Source: CAZPZZ01 sp964591245 (GTDB taxonomy: Bacteria > Acidobacteriota > Vicinamibacteria > Vicinamibacterales > UBA8438). From it: 40,761 nucleotides of DNA. The stretch is from NCBI GenBank assembly GCA_964591245.1, contig CAZPZZ010000024.1, positions 1-40,761 of the forward strand, given 5' to 3'. Positions 16,654 through 26,064 of this stretch are shown here, in pieces (positions within the stretch are counted from its first letter, which is position 1; every line of letters begins with the position of its first letter). The position numbers were made by a program, and so were the translations under genes. The notes beneath the pieces were generated by a model, which saw only the letters and a list, made by a program, of their open reading frames with translations, searched no databases and was not told where the DNA came from.

Positions 16654-19050
16654 ATGCGTAAGAACGGCCTCGTGCCGACGATTACTGGAGTCGCGCTGCT
16701 GGGACTCGGCATTCTGTGGCCAGGGACCACCTGGGCGCAAACGCAGGAATCACAGACCACCGAGCATTCCGCCCAAGCATTGGTCGATCGCTATTGCGTC
16801 GCCTGCCACAACGACCGCTCGCTACGGGCGGGGCTATCGCTCGAAAACGTCTCCATCGACGACGTAGCCGGCCACCCTGAGGTCTGGGAGCGGGTGATCA
16901 GAAAGCTGCGCGCCGGCGCCATGCCACCAGCCAACTCACCGCGACCGGACGACGACGCCTACCAGGGCCTTCTGACACACCTCGAATCCGCGCTCGACGT
17001 CCATGCGGCCGCCGCACCCAACGCCGGGCGCACAGAGACGTTACGACGCTTGAATCGAACCGAGTATCGCAACGCCGTTCGCGATCTCCTGGGACTCGAT
17101 GTCGATGTCGCGACGCTCTTGCCTGGTGACGATGCAAGCTTCGGCTTCGACAACGTCGGAGTTGTAGAGCTGTCTCCGACCCTGATGGAACGCTACCTCA
17201 CTGCGGCCCAGAAGATCAGCCGACTGGCCGTGGGCAGTCTTGGCATCGTGCCCGGAAGCCGTGTCGTCGTACTCCGCCCGGACCTCACCCAGGAAGGGCA
17301 CATCGCGGGACTCCCCTTCGGAACCCGGGGAGGCACCCTCGTCGACCACACCTTCCCGCTCGATGGGGAATATGAGATCGAAGTCCGTCTGGCCCGTAAC
17401 CGCAATGAAAATGTGGAGGGGTTACGAGAACCGCACGTACTGGAAATGACCCTCGATGGTGATCGGCTCCAACTCTTCAACGTTGTTCCGGACCGACAAC
17501 GCCTGGGCGGCTATTACTCTGATGAGGACGTCGATCGGCACCTGAATCTGCGCCTGTCCGTCTCCGCCGGCCCTCATACCTTTGGCACGGCGTTCCTTCA
17601 GAAAAATTCAGCCATCATCGAGACCGAACGGCAACCCTACCAGGCGCAGTTCAACCAGGATCGACATCCGCGCCAGCAACCAGCAGTACATTCCGTCTCG
17701 ATCACCGGCCCCTTTGATCCGAGGGGTGCCGGTGACACGCCAAGCCGCCAGCGCATCTTCAGCTGTCGCCCCACTTCAGTGGACGACGAAGCCGATTGTG
17801 CTGCAACTATCATCTCCTCGCTCGCCCGTCGCGCCTACCGTCGACCGGTCTCATACGGCGATCTTGAGATGCCACTCAACTTCTTCGAGCGGGGACGTGC
17901 AAGCGGTGGGTTTGAAGCCGGAATTGAACTTGCGTTGCGAGCGCTACTGACGAGTCCGGAGTTCCTCTTTCGGGTCGAACGAGATCCCGAGGATGTCGCC
18001 GCAGCGACCAATTATCGATTGAGCGACATCGAGCTGGCCTCGCGACTCTCATTTTTTCTCTGGAGCAGCATCCCGGATGACGAGCTGCTCGACCTCGCGG
18101 AGGCTGGACAGCTTCGTGACAAGACCGTACTTGCCAATCAGGTGCGCCGTCTGCTCGCGGACCCTCGAGCAGCAAGTCTCACGACCAACTTCGCCGAACA
18201 GTGGCTCTACCTCCGGAACCTGGACACGGCCCAACCCAACCTGCGAGAATTCCCCGACTTCGACGACAACCTCAGGCAGGCGTTCCGTCAGGAGACTCAA
18301 CTCCTGTTCTCGAGCATCGTGGAAGAAGACCGGAACATCCTTGAGCTGCTACGTGCCGACTACACGTTTCTCAACGAACGGCTGGCTCGCCACTATGGCA
18401 TTTCAGGCGTCTACGGCACGAACATGCGCCGGGTGCCGCTACCAGCCGAAAGCCCGCGACGCGGACTTCTCGGCCACGGCAGCATCCTGACAGTGACGTC
18501 ATATGCCACTCGTACATCTCCGGTACTCCGAGGCAAATGGATTCTCGACAACCTCCTCGGCATGCCACCTCCACCACCTCCGCCGAATGTTCCTCCACTG
18601 GAGGAACCCGAACCGGGGGTCGCCGCTCGCTCGATGAGAGAGCGCATGGAGGCCCACCGCGCCAACGCCGCCTGTGCGGCGTGTCATCGGCTGATGGACC
18701 CCGCCGGCCTCTCAATGGAGAACTTCGACGCCATCGGTCGCTGGCGCGACCGAGGCGAGGACTGGACTCCCATTGACGCCTCGGGCAGCATTCCCGGCAG
18801 TGGCCGTGGTACGTTCGACGGCATCACCGGATTACGGAAGGCGGTGCTGGCCCGCCCGCAGATATTTGCCGGCACCGTTACGGAAAAGCTCATGACCTAC
18901 GCTCTGGGGCGTGGGCTGGATTACTACGATGGCCCGGCGGTACGCAAAATCGTGCGAAGTGCCGCCGACGACGACTACCGGTTCTCATCACTCGTGCTCG
19001 GCATCGTCGAGAGCACCCCGTTCCAGATGCGGAGGTCGCAGGCACAATGA
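16654..19050 (+). CDS. Module A: exported c-type cytochrome protein with DUF1587/1595/1592/1588/1585 domains
   Basis: The start is ATG 16654 after AGGGG (16644-16648). The 798-residue product has a Sec signal (1-29). A c-type cytochrome-like N-terminus has haem motif CVACH (48-52). DUF1587 lies at about 127-193, and a beta-sandwich of carbohydrate-binding appearance at about 235-340. DUF1595 follows with the SPEFLFR motif (about 390-450), then DUF1592 (about 460-585) and DUF1588 with a second CxxCH at 674-678. DUF1585 lies at about 720-792 and ends in FQMRR. This is the full Planctomycete/Acidobacteriota PSD-type architecture. The family's reaction is unknown; two haem-binding motifs and export argue for periplasmic redox work. 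Its stop overlaps the DUF1552 start (ATGA). It is closer to the module C copy than to B. Confidence 0.92.
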   Translation: MRKNGLVPTITGVALLGLGILWPGTTWAQTQESQTTEHSAQALVDRYCVACHNDRSLRAGLSLENVSIDDVAGHPEVWERVIRKLRAGAMPPANSPRPDDDAYQGLLTHLESALDVHAAAAPNAGRTETLRRLNRTEYRNAVRDLLGLDVDVATLLPGDDASFGFDNVGVVELSPTLMERYLTAAQKISRLAVGSLGIVPGSRVVVLRPDLTQEGHIAGLPFGTRGGTLVDHTFPLDGEYEIEVRLARNRNENVEGLREPHVLEMTLDGDRLQLFNVVPDRQRLGGYYSDEDVDRHLNLRLSVSAGPHTFGTAFLQKNSAIIETERQPYQAQFNQDRHPRQQPAVHSVSITGPFDPRGAGDTPSRQRIFSCRPTSVDDEADCAATIISSLARRAYRRPVSYGDLEMPLNFFERGRASGGFEAGIELALRALLTSPEFLFRVERDPEDVAAATNYRLSDIELASRLSFFLWSSIPDDELLDLAEAGQLRDKTVLANQVRRLLADPRAASLTTNFAEQWLYLRNLDTAQPNLREFPDFDDNLRQAFRQETQLLFSSIVEEDRNILELLRADYTFLNERLARHYGISGVYGTNMRRVPLPAESPRRGLLGHGSILTVTSYATRTSPVLRGKWILDNLLGMPPPPPPPNVPPLEEPEPGVAARSMRERMEAHRANAACAACHRLMDPAGLSMENFDAIGRWRDRGEDWTPIDASGSIPGSGRGTFDGITGLRKAVLARPQIFAGTVTEKLMTYALGRGLDYYDGPAVRKIVRSAADDDYRFSSLVLGIVESTPFQMRRSQAQ

Positions 19051-20393
19051 TCATCACAAAAATGGCGCTCCCGCGCCGCAGGTTCCTCAAAGGTCTCGGC
19101 GCCAGTGTGGCGCTCCCGCTACTCGATTCGATGGTGCCGGCGTTCACGGCACAAGCAGCAACCGTGGCGAACACCCCGCGGCGACTCGGGTATGTGTTCA
19201 TTCCGATGGGCATGAATCCGGGCCCATGGACTCCACGGGAAGTCGGCCAACTCACACAGGTGTCGCCGTCGCTAGCAGCTCTTGGCCCGCATCTCGACAA
19301 CGTCACTGTCGTGACGAACCTCGACCTCGAAAACGCCCATACGACGGGGAACCACGCGTCATCAAACGCAGCGTTCCTGAGCTGCCTCAGGGGCAAGCGC
19401 ACCGAGGGCAGCGACTACGAGTTGGGGGTCACGGTCGACCAGATCGCCGCGCAACAGATCGGCGGAGACACACCGATCCCGTCGTTGGAACTCGGCACTG
19501 ATCTCATTGTCCAGGTCGGAGCCTGCGACAATGGCTACGCCTGTGTGTATCAGAACTGCCTCTCCTGGAGTTCTCCGACCTCACCACTACCCGCCGAGGC
19601 AGACCCGCGCGTCGTCTTCGAACGGTTGTTCGGTGACGGCGGGAGCCCCGAGCAACGCCGAGCCGAAATGCACAAGAATGCCAGCATTCTGGACTGGGTG
19701 CTCGACGACATGGCAAAACTTCAGCGTTCGCTCGGGCATGCCGACCGGTCGCGGGTTGAGGACTATGTGAACACCGTGCGCGAAGTCGAGCGCCGTATTC
19801 AGCTTGCCGAGGCACAGGCGTCCAACTCGCCGCTACCCGATCTGACCCGCCCGACCAGCGTGCCGGCCGAGTGGGAAGACCACGTCAAACTGATGTACGA
19901 CCTCCAAATTCTGGCGCTCCAAGCCGATCTGACGCGAGTCATTACGTTCCAGATGGCCCGGGAAGCCAGCACTCGCACCTATCCGCAGATCGGGGTACCG
20001 GAACCGCACCACCCGATCTCACACCACGTGAATGACCCTGAAAAACTTGCAAAACTTGCCAAGATCAACGCATATCACGTGTCGCTCTTCGCCTACATGG
20101 TCGAGCGACTCAAGGCAACAGAGGATGGAGACGGGTCATTACTTGACCACTCCACGGTCATGCTCGGCAGCGGCATGGGGAATCCCGACGTCCACGACCA
20201 CCGGAACCTCCCCGTTGTCGTCGCGCGGGGCGGTGGTGATAAGTCATGGGGCGGAAGGCACGTCAAGTACAACGAAGGTACGCCGCTCGCGAATCTTCAC
20301 CTCGCATTGCTTGACGATGTCGGTGTCCACCTCGACCAGTTCGTCGACAGCACCGGACACGCGACCGAGGTCATGGAACCGCTTTCGCTCTGA
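19047..20393 (+). CDS. Module A: Tat-exported DUF1552 protein
   Basis: The 448-residue product begins with a twin-arginine signal, ALPRRRFLKGLGASVALPLLD, so it is probably exported folded, perhaps with a bound cofactor or metal. The body matches DUF1552: GYVFIPMGMN, a middle with VDQIAAQQIGG, the helix VNTVREVERRIQLAEAQ, and near the C-terminus LLDHSTVMLGSGMG then HDHRNLPVVVARGGG and GGRHVKYNEGTPLANLH. The last block resembles the end of DUF1501/alkaline-phosphatase-superfamily proteins; this is my inference. It overlaps the cytochrome gene by 4 bp, so equal amounts of the two proteins are expected, consistent with a complex. It is followed by a strong hairpin and then the ankyrin gene. Confidence 0.92.
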   Translation: MIITKMALPRRRFLKGLGASVALPLLDSMVPAFTAQAATVANTPRRLGYVFIPMGMNPGPWTPREVGQLTQVSPSLAALGPHLDNVTVVTNLDLENAHTTGNHASSNAAFLSCLRGKRTEGSDYELGVTVDQIAAQQIGGDTPIPSLELGTDLIVQVGACDNGYACVYQNCLSWSSPTSPLPAEADPRVVFERLFGDGGSPEQRRAEMHKNASILDWVLDDMAKLQRSLGHADRSRVEDYVNTVREVERRIQLAEAQASNSPLPDLTRPTSVPAEWEDHVKLMYDLQILALQADLTRVITFQMAREASTRTYPQIGVPEPHHPISHHVNDPEKLAKLAKINAYHVSLFAYMVERLKATEDGDGSLLDHSTVMLGSGMGNPDVHDHRNLPVVVARGGGDKSWGGRHVKYNEGTPLANLHLALLDDVGVHLDQFVDSTGHATEVMEPLSL

Positions 20394-20415
20394 GAACAAC
20401 ACGCGTCTGTTCCGA

Positions 20416-20443
20416 GGGACCTCGTCGAAACCGACGAGGTCCC
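20416..20443 (+). terminator. Perfect 12-bp hairpin between DUF1552 and ankyrin genes
   Basis: GGGACCTCGTCG (20416-20427) and CGACGAGGTCCC (20432-20443) pair perfectly over the loop AAAC, 22 bp after the stop at 20393. Only CTTCGCT follows, with no T run. It could end or weaken transcription into the ankyrin gene, or protect the upstream messenger 3' end. Confidence 0.5.
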
Positions 20444-20572
20444 CTTCGCTCAACATCTAGGCGGCTAAGTGCTGGCTCTTGCCTGGGACCGTCTACAACC
20501 CAGAGTCACAGGGTGCGGCCCCTGACGGGCGAGAAGCTATCAGAAAACATCTGGATTGCAGCAGGAGTGGCC

Positions 20573-22054
20573 ATGACTCGCGTCGTACGCACAATCGGGT
20601 TCGTCGGACTTGTTCTCTCGTTGGTAACTGGACTCGCTGTCGCGGCCGTTGACATCCCACCGCTGGTGGCCGCCGTGAAAGCAGGAGACCTCGTCCGGGT
20701 GCAGACGTTGCTCGACCAGGGCGTCGACGTCAACACCGCTGAACCTGACGGCACAACCCCGCTCCACTGGGCCGCGTACGGCGAAGACATTGACATCGTG
20801 CAACTGCTCCTGGGCGCCGGCGCGGTTGCCAACAACGGGAATCGCTACGGGGTACGCCCGTTATCACTCGCCGCCGTTCACGGCCACGCGAAGATTGTTT
20901 CCGCGCTCCTCGAGGCCGGCGCCAATCCAAACACCAGTGTGATGGAGGGTGAGACAGTTTTAATGACCGCGGCACGCTCGGGTAACGTCGATGCCGTCGA
21001 GTTGTTGCTGGATGCGGGAGCCAACCCAAACGCACAGGAACATTGGAAAGGGCAGACAGCCCTCATGTGGGCCGCCTCGGAAGGACATGCCGCAGTCATC
21101 CCTCCCCTGGTCTCCTACGGAGCCGACCTTACCGCCCGCTCCAAACAAGGCTTTACCGCCCTGCTCTTTGCAGCGCGCGAAGGGCAAATCGACGTCGTCC
21201 AGACTCTGCTCGAAGCTGGTGCCAATCTGGATGAACAGCTCTCTATCAATTCCACCCTGACCGCAGGGGGTGTCGCGCGGCGCCGGGCCTCCGATGCCGG
21301 CCTCAATGCGTTTCTGTTGGCCGCCGGCAGCGCCCACTTTGAACTTGCTGCCTATCTCCTCGATCGCGGTGTCGACCCGAACACAGCCCCACGTGGATGG
21401 ACGGCCCTGCATCAACTTAGCTGGGTCCGTAAAGCGGGCATCGCCGGCAGTAACGATCCGGCACCCAGGGGCTCCGGTGATCTCACCAGTCTCGAATTTG
21501 CCAGAAAGCTTGTCGAACATGGCGCCAACCTCGATGCCCGGGTCACCACACGACCTCCGGCCGGCATCACCAGACTGAATTTCATCGATGGCACGCCCTT
21601 TCTGCTTGCGGCCCGTACAGCCGACGCGGAGCTCATGCGCCTGCTCGCCAGCCTCGGCGCCGACCCGTACCTGACGAACGAGGACCAGTCCAATGCCCTG
21701 ATGGTCGCGGCTGGCCTTGGCACCTCCGCCCCCGGTGAAGATCCCGGCACCGAGGCAGAAGTTCTGGAAGCCGTACAGGTCGCGCTCGATCTTGGTCTCG
21801 ACATCGACGCGGTTGATCTCAAGGGCGAAACCGCCATGCACGGTGCAGCCTACAAGCACTTGCCCCGCGTCGTGACCCAACTCGCCGACGCAGGGGCGAA
21901 CGTCGATGTCTGGAATCGGAAAAACGACCGCGACGCTGATCCACTAGACATCGCCGTTGGCATGCACCGTGGTATGAACATCCTCAGCTCACCCGCCACC
22001 GCCGATGCCATCCGGACGGCCATGCGAACTGAGGGAATCGAACCCCGCAAATAA
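20573..22054 (+). CDS. Module A: exported ankyrin-repeat protein
   Basis: I choose ATG 20573, five bases after AGGAG; the frame is open to 20513 but the extension is unlikely. The 493-residue product has a Sec signal (about 1-25), then about ten ankyrin repeats, with clear TPLHWAA, TALMWAA and GANPN turns. Between repeats is a non-ankyrin insert containing NDPAPRGSG and TSLEFARKLVEHGA, and later GLGTSAPGEDPGTEAEVLEAVQ. Both inserts recur in the module C copy. Ankyrin proteins act by binding other proteins; an exported one next to cytochrome and DUF1552 genes probably binds or shields a module partner. It is 179 bp after the DUF1552 gene with a hairpin between, so it may have its own promoter. 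Confidence 0.88.
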   Translation: MTRVVRTIGFVGLVLSLVTGLAVAAVDIPPLVAAVKAGDLVRVQTLLDQGVDVNTAEPDGTTPLHWAAYGEDIDIVQLLLGAGAVANNGNRYGVRPLSLAAVHGHAKIVSALLEAGANPNTSVMEGETVLMTAARSGNVDAVELLLDAGANPNAQEHWKGQTALMWAASEGHAAVIPPLVSYGADLTARSKQGFTALLFAAREGQIDVVQTLLEAGANLDEQLSINSTLTAGGVARRRASDAGLNAFLLAAGSAHFELAAYLLDRGVDPNTAPRGWTALHQLSWVRKAGIAGSNDPAPRGSGDLTSLEFARKLVEHGANLDARVTTRPPAGITRLNFIDGTPFLLAARTADAELMRLLASLGADPYLTNEDQSNALMVAAGLGTSAPGEDPGTEAEVLEAVQVALDLGLDIDAVDLKGETAMHGAAYKHLPRVVTQLADAGANVDVWNRKNDRDADPLDIAVGMHRGMNILSSPATADAIRTAMRTEGIEPRK

Positions 22055-22347
22055 CCTGGCGTGGCCTCAGAGGGGCGCACCAGATCCGGCGGGATCACTC
22101 TGTTTCCCGCAGGAGAGTCCCGGCGCAATGAGGGTGTAGTTTGCTGCGCTGAGGACGCCAATGGAAACAGCGACGTTCAACAGGAAGGCTGTGATGTGAC
22201 GGGCGGCCTTTCAATGCGCGGTTTCAGCGACCGACCACATCACTCAGACAGGGCGCAGTCCCTCGCGAGGATATTCTTGCTCCTCGCACGCAGAGCGGGA
22301 AGGTCCGCTAGTCCATCAGACGTGTATGTGAAATAGACGCCGCTGCT

Positions 22348-23112
22348 TCACGGCGCGCAACGGTCAGCAAGGCTTTGGACAGACGTCACATTCAAGCTAT
22401 CGATGGTATCGACGCTCTGATCCTCTGCCCGGATCAACAGTCCCTTTGTCTCGACCTTGTGACCGACATACGCGTCGGGACTCGGAAAAACATACATCAA
22501 CTGAAAGGCATGGTCTCCCAGAGGAATGGCCTGCATCGCGGCTAATCCATCACCTGTCGACGGCGACGGATCGTCTGACCGTACCTCGGCGCTTGCATCA
22601 GAGAGCAACCATCCATCCGCAGCGCTACCGCTCAAACAGCCCACAACCTGCACAAGAGCGAAGTTCGGGACCACACCGGGACCGTCTTCGCCTTCGACCC
22701 GCACCGCTCCGAGGCCACCCGCCACCAGTTCGGCCGGTCCGGCGGGGAATCCATTACGTTCCAGCACGTAACTGATGATGTCCACATAGGCGTCGTCGGT
22801 GAGCGACTCCGAGCCATCCGGCGGCATCGACTGCATCTTGTCGAACATACCGTCCAGCGTCAGCCCCGTCCAGTCACGGAGGAACACGACCCCGGTGAGC
22901 GAGCGCCCCGCACCACCGGTGAGATCAGCGCCATGACAACGCTGACAGCTCGCCTCATAGCGTTCTCGCCCTCGACCGGCCTGCCCAGTCGTGTAGACCC
23001 CGTCCTTGACCGTCGTATCCTGGCCCGCATCGGAGAGACGTACGCCTAACGCATTGGCCATCACTGTCACCGCCGTCACCGCGATCAACGCTCTCATCAT
23101 CCTTCGCATCAT
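22348..23112 (-). CDS. Module B: exported c-type cytochrome with extra C-terminal domain
   Basis: Methionines at 23112, 23109, 23100 and 23097 are all possible starts; I use 23112 (254 residues). A Sec signal (RALIAVTAVTVMANALG) precedes a class I cytochrome c domain with haem motif CQRCH, GADLTGG and a distal Met candidate in QSMPPDGS. The domain ends in VDIISYVLERNGFPAG. A further domain of about 120 residues has one Cys in VQVVGCL and no known motif. It may be a small beta domain found with such cytochromes in related bacteria. It is the fourth and last gene of module B, 84 bp after the ankyrin gene, and could carry electrons to or from the DUF1592 protein. The reaction is not known. Confidence 0.85.
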   Translation of the reverse strand: MMRRMMRALIAVTAVTVMANALGVRLSDAGQDTTVKDGVYTTGQAGRGRERYEASCQRCHGADLTGGAGRSLTGVVFLRDWTGLTLDGMFDKMQSMPPDGSESLTDDAYVDIISYVLERNGFPAGPAELVAGGLGAVRVEGEDGPGVVPNFALVQVVGCLSGSAADGWLLSDASAEVRSDDPSPSTGDGLAAMQAIPLGDHAFQLMYVFPSPDAYVGHKVETKGLLIRAEDQSVDTIDSLNVTSVQSLADRCAP

Positions 23113-23196
23113 CCGTTCTACTTCACTTTCCTCGAGGCCCCTGCTCCTGAGTGTCTGCCGCCAACTCGAACCGTGCTCCGCCGTCGTCACGACCTC

Positions 23197-24684
23197 TTAC
23201 TGCGCACCGAGCGTGCGTAGCAACTCAGCAGTCTTCGGCGCCGCATTGACGTTCCCCGACCGGCCTCGCATGACAATCGCCAGCGGAGTCTGCCCACGAT
23301 CGTTGATCGCAGCAAGGTCTGCACCGCGTTCGGCCAACAGCTCCACCACCCGGTCAAAACCTTTGTTTACCACATGGTGTAAGGCTGTATTCCCAGACTC
23401 GTCCACAGCCTTCACGTCAGCGCCATGTTCGAGCAGGAGTTTCACGGTATCCAATGTCCGGACTTCGTCAAACATTTGAGCCTGGAACGCAGGCGACTTC
23501 GCCAATGCGCGATCGCGCCGATCCCAGACGGCGTATCGCCAGCTCGCACCAGCGGCCAGCATCAACGGGGTCCACCCATTTTTCAGCGGCAAGTGCACGT
23601 CGGACCCGGCCTTGAACAAGACCCGCATGAGTTCGACTTCTGCGTATTTGGCCGCCAGGGCCAGGGCCGTGGCCCCAACGAGGTGCTCTCCAAGCATCAA
23701 CACCTGGCCGTTGCGAGTCACCTTCGTGGCAAGCGCCACCTGCGCATGAGGGCTTGCGCCGTGGTGCAGCAACGCCTCCACAAGTTCACGCTGCCCCGTC
23801 AACACTGCGGCATGCAGTGCGGTGTAGCCTCCCGCCGAAGCATTAGGCCGCGCCCCTCGCTCGAGCAGGAGCGTCGCCAACTCTCCATTCCCGCTATGCG
23901 TGGCCACAACCAATGCACTGTTTCCGTCTGGCGCGACGTCGTTGACGTCCGCACCAGCGTCAAGCAACAACCGCGCAATGCCAACGTCCCCCTGCCTCGC
24001 AGCGAACAGGAGCGGTGTGAACCCGCCAATGCTCGTTTCCTCGGCGTCCGTGCCGTAGCTCCGCCCAAGCTCACCGTATTTCAGCTCTGATTGCAATCGA
24101 CGGCTAATGACTTGGCGACGCACACGCGAGCGGGCAGAAATGTCGGCACCCTGGTCAAGTAAGACACCGACGACGTCGGCGTGCCCTTGAGCCACAGCCC
24201 ACATGAGCGCAGTCTGTTGCTCAACCGGCTCGCGGGCGTTGACGTCACTCCCCGCGACCACCAACGCGCGCACCGCGTCGGGATTTCCGGTCCGGACACA
24301 CCCCATGAGCACCGTCTCACCGGTCTGCACCGCCGCCGTAGGATCCCCCCCTGCCTGCAACAACAGGGTGACCATCGCAGGGTTCGCATTCGCACAGGCA
24401 AGAGCCAGTGGCGTCACCCCAAGATCATTCGCCACCCCTGCATCCGCACCAGCGTCCACGAGCAGAGATGCCACCTCGATGTCGTCGAGATAGGCAGCCC
24501 AGTGCAACGCGGTCGCGCCATCATTCTCCGTGGTGTTGGGATCCCGTTGCCCGATCAGGTCCCGGATTGCCGTGACATCGACAGCTTTCACGGCCTCAAT
24601 CAGGGCCCGGTCAGCAGGCTGCGCCCACACGGAACCACTCATGAACACCAGACCGGCCAACAGCGACAGACAGTAACGGGACAT
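23197..24684 (-). CDS. Module B: exported ankyrin-repeat protein
   Basis: A 495-residue protein with a Sec signal (MSRYCLSLLAGLVFMSGSVWA) and about eleven ankyrin repeats, starting ADRALIEAVKAVDVTAIRDL and including TALHWAA, TALMWAV, TPLLFAA and TALHHVV. An insert (SRRLQSELKYGELGRSYG) replaces a turn mid-protein. It lacks the PGED/VEHGA inserts shared by copies A and C, so it is the divergent member. It begins 6 bp after the DUF1552 stop and is followed by the cytochrome gene, which supports a four-gene operon. I infer a periplasmic binding or shielding role for a module partner. Confidence 0.88.
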   Translation of the reverse strand: MSRYCLSLLAGLVFMSGSVWAQPADRALIEAVKAVDVTAIRDLIGQRDPNTTENDGATALHWAAYLDDIEVASLLVDAGADAGVANDLGVTPLALACANANPAMVTLLLQAGGDPTAAVQTGETVLMGCVRTGNPDAVRALVVAGSDVNAREPVEQQTALMWAVAQGHADVVGVLLDQGADISARSRVRRQVISRRLQSELKYGELGRSYGTDAEETSIGGFTPLLFAARQGDVGIARLLLDAGADVNDVAPDGNSALVVATHSGNGELATLLLERGARPNASAGGYTALHAAVLTGQRELVEALLHHGASPHAQVALATKVTRNGQVLMLGEHLVGATALALAAKYAEVELMRVLFKAGSDVHLPLKNGWTPLMLAAGASWRYAVWDRRDRALAKSPAFQAQMFDEVRTLDTVKLLLEHGADVKAVDESGNTALHHVVNKGFDRVVELLAERGADLAAINDRGQTPLAIVMRGRSGNVNAAPKTAELLRTLGAQ

Positions 24685-24690
24685 ACGGTC

Positions 24691-26064
24691 TTAGACTCCC
24701 GTGAGCCGTTCTGCGGGCGTACCGGCACCCAGCCGCCCCAAGGGGCCAGTGCTATCACCGATTCGCTCCACTGGCGCCCCGAGCTTGTCGAGCAGCGAGA
24801 CATGGAGATTCGCAAGCGGTGTCCGGTCCCGTTCGGGATACGCCACGTGTCGGCCGCCTGCCAACTGGCCCGCGCCCCCGCCAAGCAGCACGACCGGCAG
24901 GTTATAGGGCGAGTGCGAGTTGCTATCACTCATGCCCGCACCGTACATCAGGATCATGTGATCCAGCAGTGAGCCATCGCCATCCGGGGTGGAACGCAAC
25001 TTCTCAACGAACTTCGCAAACAAACTGACATGGTAGGTGTTGATCGTTGTCAGTTTGGCCAAGGCTTCCGGTACGTTCCGATGATGCGAGAGGGGATGGT
25101 GCGCATCCGGAACATCGATCTCTGGATACGTGCGCCCGCTCAACTCATGACCACTCATGAACGTCGTCACCCGGGTACGGTCCGTCTGATGGGCGAGAAG
25201 CTGGAGATCGTACATGAGGCTGGTGTGCTCGACGAAATCGGACGGCACACCCATTGGTCGATCCATTAACGGAACCTCACGATGCCCCTGGGCTTCAGCC
25301 ACCTCAATACGGCGCTCAACATCGCGCACCGCGTCAAGATACGCCCCGAGCTTTAACTGATCGGAAGGACCAAGATTGCCATTGAGTCTGGCGACATCCT
25401 CGGCAACCGAGTCGAGAATGCTACGCTGGTCTCGTCGACGCGCTTCGCGTGCTTGAGGATCGGTCGTCTCGTTGTCACCAAACAGCCGTTCGAACACCGC
25501 TCGGGGATTGGGCTCCATGGGCAACGGTGTCGCCGAGTCTCTCCACGAAATAGTGTAGGAAAACGCACAACTAAAACCGCCACTGTCGCAGGACCCTGCG
25601 AAATTCGCACCTTCCAACCCGAACTCAAGCGATGCGAGTGGGGTCTTCCGCCCGAGAGCCCTTGCCGCGAGCTGGTCCATGGACACCGCTTTGGGATTCC
25701 AGGTACCAGGGTGGATATCAGTGAGAAACCTGGTCGCTGCACGGGAATGTGTTCCGCCACGTGCCTCTGGAGGCGGGGTGCTGTTCAATCCTGAGAGCAC
25801 CAGCAATTGGTCGCGGAATGGCGCCAACGGCTCCAGAATGGGAGTCATCTCGAAACCCGCCCCGGTCGCAGCCGGCGTCCAATTCTGCATCACCATCCCA
25901 TTCGGTACGTAGACCGCACCAAATCGAACAGACGGTGCGGCGGCGGTTCGCCTCATCGCACTCAATGCCGGCATCATGCCATCGAGCCAGGGTAACGCCA
26001 CCGTCGCACCTAGTCCTCGTAGCACCGCACGGCGGGATATTGCTCGTTTGGATATAAACGTCAT
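24691..26064 (-). CDS. Module B: Tat-exported DUF1552 protein
   Basis: ATG 26064 overlaps the cytochrome-gene stop (ATGA) and is preferred to the upstream in-frame methionine. The 457-residue product starts with the Tat signal ISRRAVLRGLGATVALP. Family blocks are VYVPNGM, SMDQLAARALG, LDAVRDVERRIEVAEAQ, LLDHMILMYGAGM, HSPYNLPVVLLGGG and GGRHVAYPERDRTPLANLH. Compared with A and C, the segment after the conserved H of H-x3-NLP is SPY instead of DHR/DHV. It also has a different central loop. The role is unknown; coupling to the DUF1592 gene suggests a complex. Confidence 0.91.
   Translation of the reverse strand: MTFISKRAISRRAVLRGLGATVALPWLDGMMPALSAMRRTAAAPSVRFGAVYVPNGMVMQNWTPAATGAGFEMTPILEPLAPFRDQLLVLSGLNSTPPPEARGGTHSRAATRFLTDIHPGTWNPKAVSMDQLAARALGRKTPLASLEFGLEGANFAGSCDSGGFSCAFSYTISWRDSATPLPMEPNPRAVFERLFGDNETTDPQAREARRRDQRSILDSVAEDVARLNGNLGPSDQLKLGAYLDAVRDVERRIEVAEAQGHREVPLMDRPMGVPSDFVEHTSLMYDLQLLAHQTDRTRVTTFMSGHELSGRTYPEIDVPDAHHPLSHHRNVPEALAKLTTINTYHVSLFAKFVEKLRSTPDGDGSLLDHMILMYGAGMSDSNSHSPYNLPVVLLGGGAGQLAGGRHVAYPERDRTPLANLHVSLLDKLGAPVERIGDSTGPLGRLGAGTPAERLTGV

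Noticed and set aside
22067..22206. Minus-strand hydrophobic stretch (AFLLNVAVSIGVLSAANYTL) in the 293-bp gap between convergent modules A and B
   Set aside because: It has stops on both sides, no start codon and no recognisable relative. It is probably chance, although a gene remnant cannot be excluded.
23425..24090. Plus-strand open frame of 221 codons over the module B ankyrin gene
   Set aside because: It mirrors the periodic ankyrin codons on the opposite strand and has no independent features. The same applies to 30479-31372 over the module C ankyrin gene.
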